From GCA-2701705 sp964342155 (GTDB lineage Bacteria > Pseudomonadota > Gammaproteobacteria > GCA-002705445 > GCA-002716945), in the NCBI GenBank assembly GCA_964342155.1, contig CAYFEQ010000002.1, positions 1-64,000 on the forward strand: 64,000 nucleotides of DNA. The letters run 5' to 3'. The notes below the pieces were generated by a model, which searched no databases, was not told the DNA's origin, and saw only the letters and a list, made by a program, of their open reading frames with translations. Every line of letters begins with the position of its first letter. The stretch's first letter is position 1. A program made the translations under genes and the position numbers. This document shows positions 62,599 through 64,000 of the stretch, piece by piece.

Positions 62599-63446
62599 TG
62601 CAAAATAAGATTGCCATAGTTTATGATTTTGATGGGACATTAACGCCTAAAACAATGCAAGAATATACTATCATTCCAAAACTTGGGATTAAATCAAAGA
62701 GTTTTTGGAACTCAATTCAAAGAGAGTCTAATTCAACAGGTGGAGAATTAATGATGGTTTATATGAGACACTTGTTGGATGAAGCGAATGAAAGAAATAT
62801 CAAAATCTCAAAAAATACATTTCAAAAAATGGGTAAAGATATTATCTACTATAATGGAGTGGAAAAATGGTTCTCTTTAATTAATAAATATATTCAAAAT
62901 CTATCTAAAGATGTTCAAATTTTTCATTACATTATTTCTGCTGGTCATTCAGAAATATTAAATGGCGTTTCTATAAAAAAACACATAAAAAAAATCTTCG
63001 CTTCTGAATATTTTTATGATCGTAAAGGGCATGCAATTTTCCCTAAAATTGTAGTTACTGATACCACTAAAACACAATATTTATTTAGAATTAATAAAGG
63101 AAAAGAGGTTTTATCAAAAAGTATTAATACTCATATGCCAGAAAATAAACGCCCTATACCCTTTCATAATATGATTTATATAGGGGATGGAATGACAGAT
63201 GTCCCTAGTATGGCATTAATCAAAAAAGAAGGTGGTCATTCAATTGCGGTCTTCCAAAAATCACAAAAAAAACAGATTAAAATTTGTAAACAACTTCTCA
63301 ATGCTAAAAGAGTTGATTTTATTGCTCAAGCTAATTATTCAAGAAATAGTGAATTATTCAAGAGAACTTGTTTATTATTAGATTATATAGTCTCTAAAAT
63401 TAAATATAATTTTGAATTAGAAAAATGTAGAAAAACAAAAGTATAA
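62598..63446 (+). CDS. HAD-superfamily phosphatase (SerB-like)
   Basis: A 282-residue soluble protein with the haloacid dehalogenase motifs: DFDGT at residues 10-14 (nucleophile Asp10), a YIISAGHSE segment as motif II and YIGDGMTDVPSM as motif IV. A helical cap follows motif I. The substrate is unknown; similarity to phosphoserine phosphatases is general. It starts on the last base of the argS stop (TAATG) and ends 1 base before the convergent SpeD-like gene. Confidence 0.82.
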   Translation: MQNKIAIVYDFDGTLTPKTMQEYTIIPKLGIKSKSFWNSIQRESNSTGGELMMVYMRHLLDEANERNIKISKNTFQKMGKDIIYYNGVEKWFSLINKYIQNLSKDVQIFHYIISAGHSEILNGVSIKKHIKKIFASEYFYDRKGHAIFPKIVVTDTTKTQYLFRINKGKEVLSKSINTHMPENKRPIPFHNMIYIGDGMTDVPSMALIKKEGGHSIAVFQKSQKKQIKICKQLLNAKRVDFIAQANYSRNSELFKRTCLLLDYIVSKIKYNFELEKCRKTKV

Positions 63447-63447
63447 T

Positions 63448-63831
63448 CTAATCTTGATCAACTAACGTCAAATCATTTTCTCTATCTAAAAATTTGTATT
63501 GTAGTTTTACCACATCAAATGAGTCTTTAAAAAAATCAAGGACCAAGTTTATTTTTATATCTTTACAGCTATATATATCAAGTTGAAATAGGCCTGGTAT
63601 CTTTTCATCCCAAATATGTAATACAATATGGCTAGTTTCAATAAGGGCCATACATGTAATTCCACGGTTACCTTTCTGATCAATATAGGAAATTGATGGG
63701 GCATGCATAAGTCTCATATTAATTTTTTTAATTAAATCTTCCATCCAAACAAGAATTTTATGCATATCTTCTTTAGATGGTGTATTTGAAACTTCAGCTC
63801 TTACAATTAGATGTTTATGTTTTACATTCAT
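63448..63831 (-). CDS. SpeD-like S-adenosylmethionine decarboxylase family protein
   Basis: A 127-residue protein with the fold pattern of bacterial AdoMet decarboxylase. The region ALIETSHIVLHIWDE (residues 62-76) aligns with the self-cleavage segment ISESHxxxHTWPE. The pyruvoyl-forming serine (Ser67), the following histidines (His68, His72) and the later cysteine (Cys89 in DIYSCKD) are kept. The residue before the serine is Thr66 where the classical enzymes have Glu. It is divergent from a SpeE-like gene, so a role in spermidine or a related polyamine is likely. It may use a different substrate or be an atypical SpeD. Confidence 0.75.
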   Translation of the reverse strand: MNVKHKHLIVRAEVSNTPSKEDMHKILVWMEDLIKKINMRLMHAPSISYIDQKGNRGITCMALIETSHIVLHIWDEKIPGLFQLDIYSCKDIKINLVLDFFKDSFDVVKLQYKFLDRENDLTLVDQD

Positions 63832-63871
63832 TAGATATTATTTTTTGACAGAATATCATATTATAGGTTTT

Positions 63872-64000
63872 ATGAAAAAAAGAATAGTCTCGGAATACAA
63901 TAAAGATACAAAAACAGCATTTTCTATAACCATTAATAAAAAATTAGTAAATAGGAAGTCTGAATATCAAAAAATTGAAATATATGAATCTCATAAGTTT
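63872..64000 (+). CDS. Spermidine synthase-like protein, N-terminal fragment
   Basis: An open frame from ATG 63872 to the window edge (43 residues). The KSEYQKIEIYESHKF end resembles the SpeE N-terminal strand (KTEFQxxxVFES...) that precedes the LVLDG motif. It is divergent from the SpeD-like gene with 40 bases between starts, the expected partner for aminopropyl transfer. The catalytic domain is outside the window, so the call rests on this short match and the neighbour. Confidence 0.6.
   Translation, partial: MKKRIVSEYNKDTKTAFSITINKKLVNRKSEYQKIEIYESHKF

Noticed and set aside
63845..63864. TTGACA (63845-63850) with TATTAT (63859-63864) as a promoter for the SpeE-like gene
   Set aside because: The spacer is 8 bases, far too short for a sigma-70 promoter. 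TATTAT alone, 7 nt before the ATG, could still be a -10.
1..64000. CRISPR arrays, insertion sequences, prophage, integron sites or additional RNA genes
   Set aside because: No spaced repeats, transposase-like proteins, inverted repeat ends or further cloverleaf patterns were found by reading; small structured RNAs could still be missed without covariance searches.

Overview
The window is A+T-rich, almost fully coding bacterial chromosome: 69 protein-coding genes (two cut by the window edges) and one tRNA. Only one stretch longer than 300 bases lacks a gene (58377-58790). No insertion sequence, phage, integron or CRISPR array was seen. Gene content points to a streamlined, aerobic, probably marine member of the Gammaproteobacteria: RpoH, RsmE, YggX, HspQ, the GshA/GshB-RuvX-PyrB run, MetX-MetW and the asmA-mutY-yggX-tRNA-Phe order. 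The 3' end of an aprA-like adenylylsulfate reductase gene at the left edge suggests a sulfur-oxidising lineage such as the SUP05/GSO group. That placement is inference; no marker phylogeny could be run.

Layout. 0-3 kb: aprA 3' end, an unrecognised gene, a phosphodiesterase, an NDUFA9-like epimerase and cca. 3-7 kb: uppP, midA, folM, folK, folB (cell wall carrier and folate). 7-13 kb: rpmB-rpmG, a fatty acid desaturase, mutM, coaD, rsmD and an M16 protease pair. 13-21 kb: rpoH facing a complete aa3-type cytochrome c oxidase locus (coxB, coxA, ctaG, coxC, a DUF2909-like protein, SURF1, an Sco-like protein, ctaA, ctaB). 21-25 kb: bioC, bioH, plsY, tsaD, rpsU, yqeY. 25-34 kb: gltD-hemE-aroK-aroB-gltB. 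34-48 kb: a long plus-strand run dnaG, metK, ahcY, bioA, rsmE, gshA, gshB, ruvX, pyrB, yggS, proC, yggT, metX, metW. 48-52 kb: minus-strand TerB-like, hspQ, a TPR/2OG-oxygenase, tRNA-Phe, yggX, mutY, a short AsmA-like protein and moaC. 52-64 kb: rdgB, an M48 lipoprotein protease, a 5' nuclease, PPi-dependent phosphofructokinase, hemH, an HNH nuclease, priA, argS, a HAD phosphatase, and a divergent SpeD-like/SpeE-like pair.

The genes join into recognisable pathways: the methyl cycle (metK, ahcY, metX/metW), glutathione (gshA/gshB), biotin (bioC/bioH/bioA), folate (folM/folK/folB), heme and heme A (hemE, hemH, ctaB, ctaA) feeding the cox complex, and glutamate synthase. The most interesting signals are not a new gene system. 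They are (i) repeated perfect or near-perfect -10 hexamers 6-9 nt before start codons of transcription-unit leader genes, suggesting leaderless mRNAs; (ii) a tight DnaA-box cluster in the single long intergenic region; (iii) a cyclically permuted glt/hem/aro block sitting between yqeY and dnaG; (iv) a tRNA-Phe without encoded CCA that ends 7 nt before a start codon; and (v) a SpeD-like protein whose self-cleavage motif is altered.
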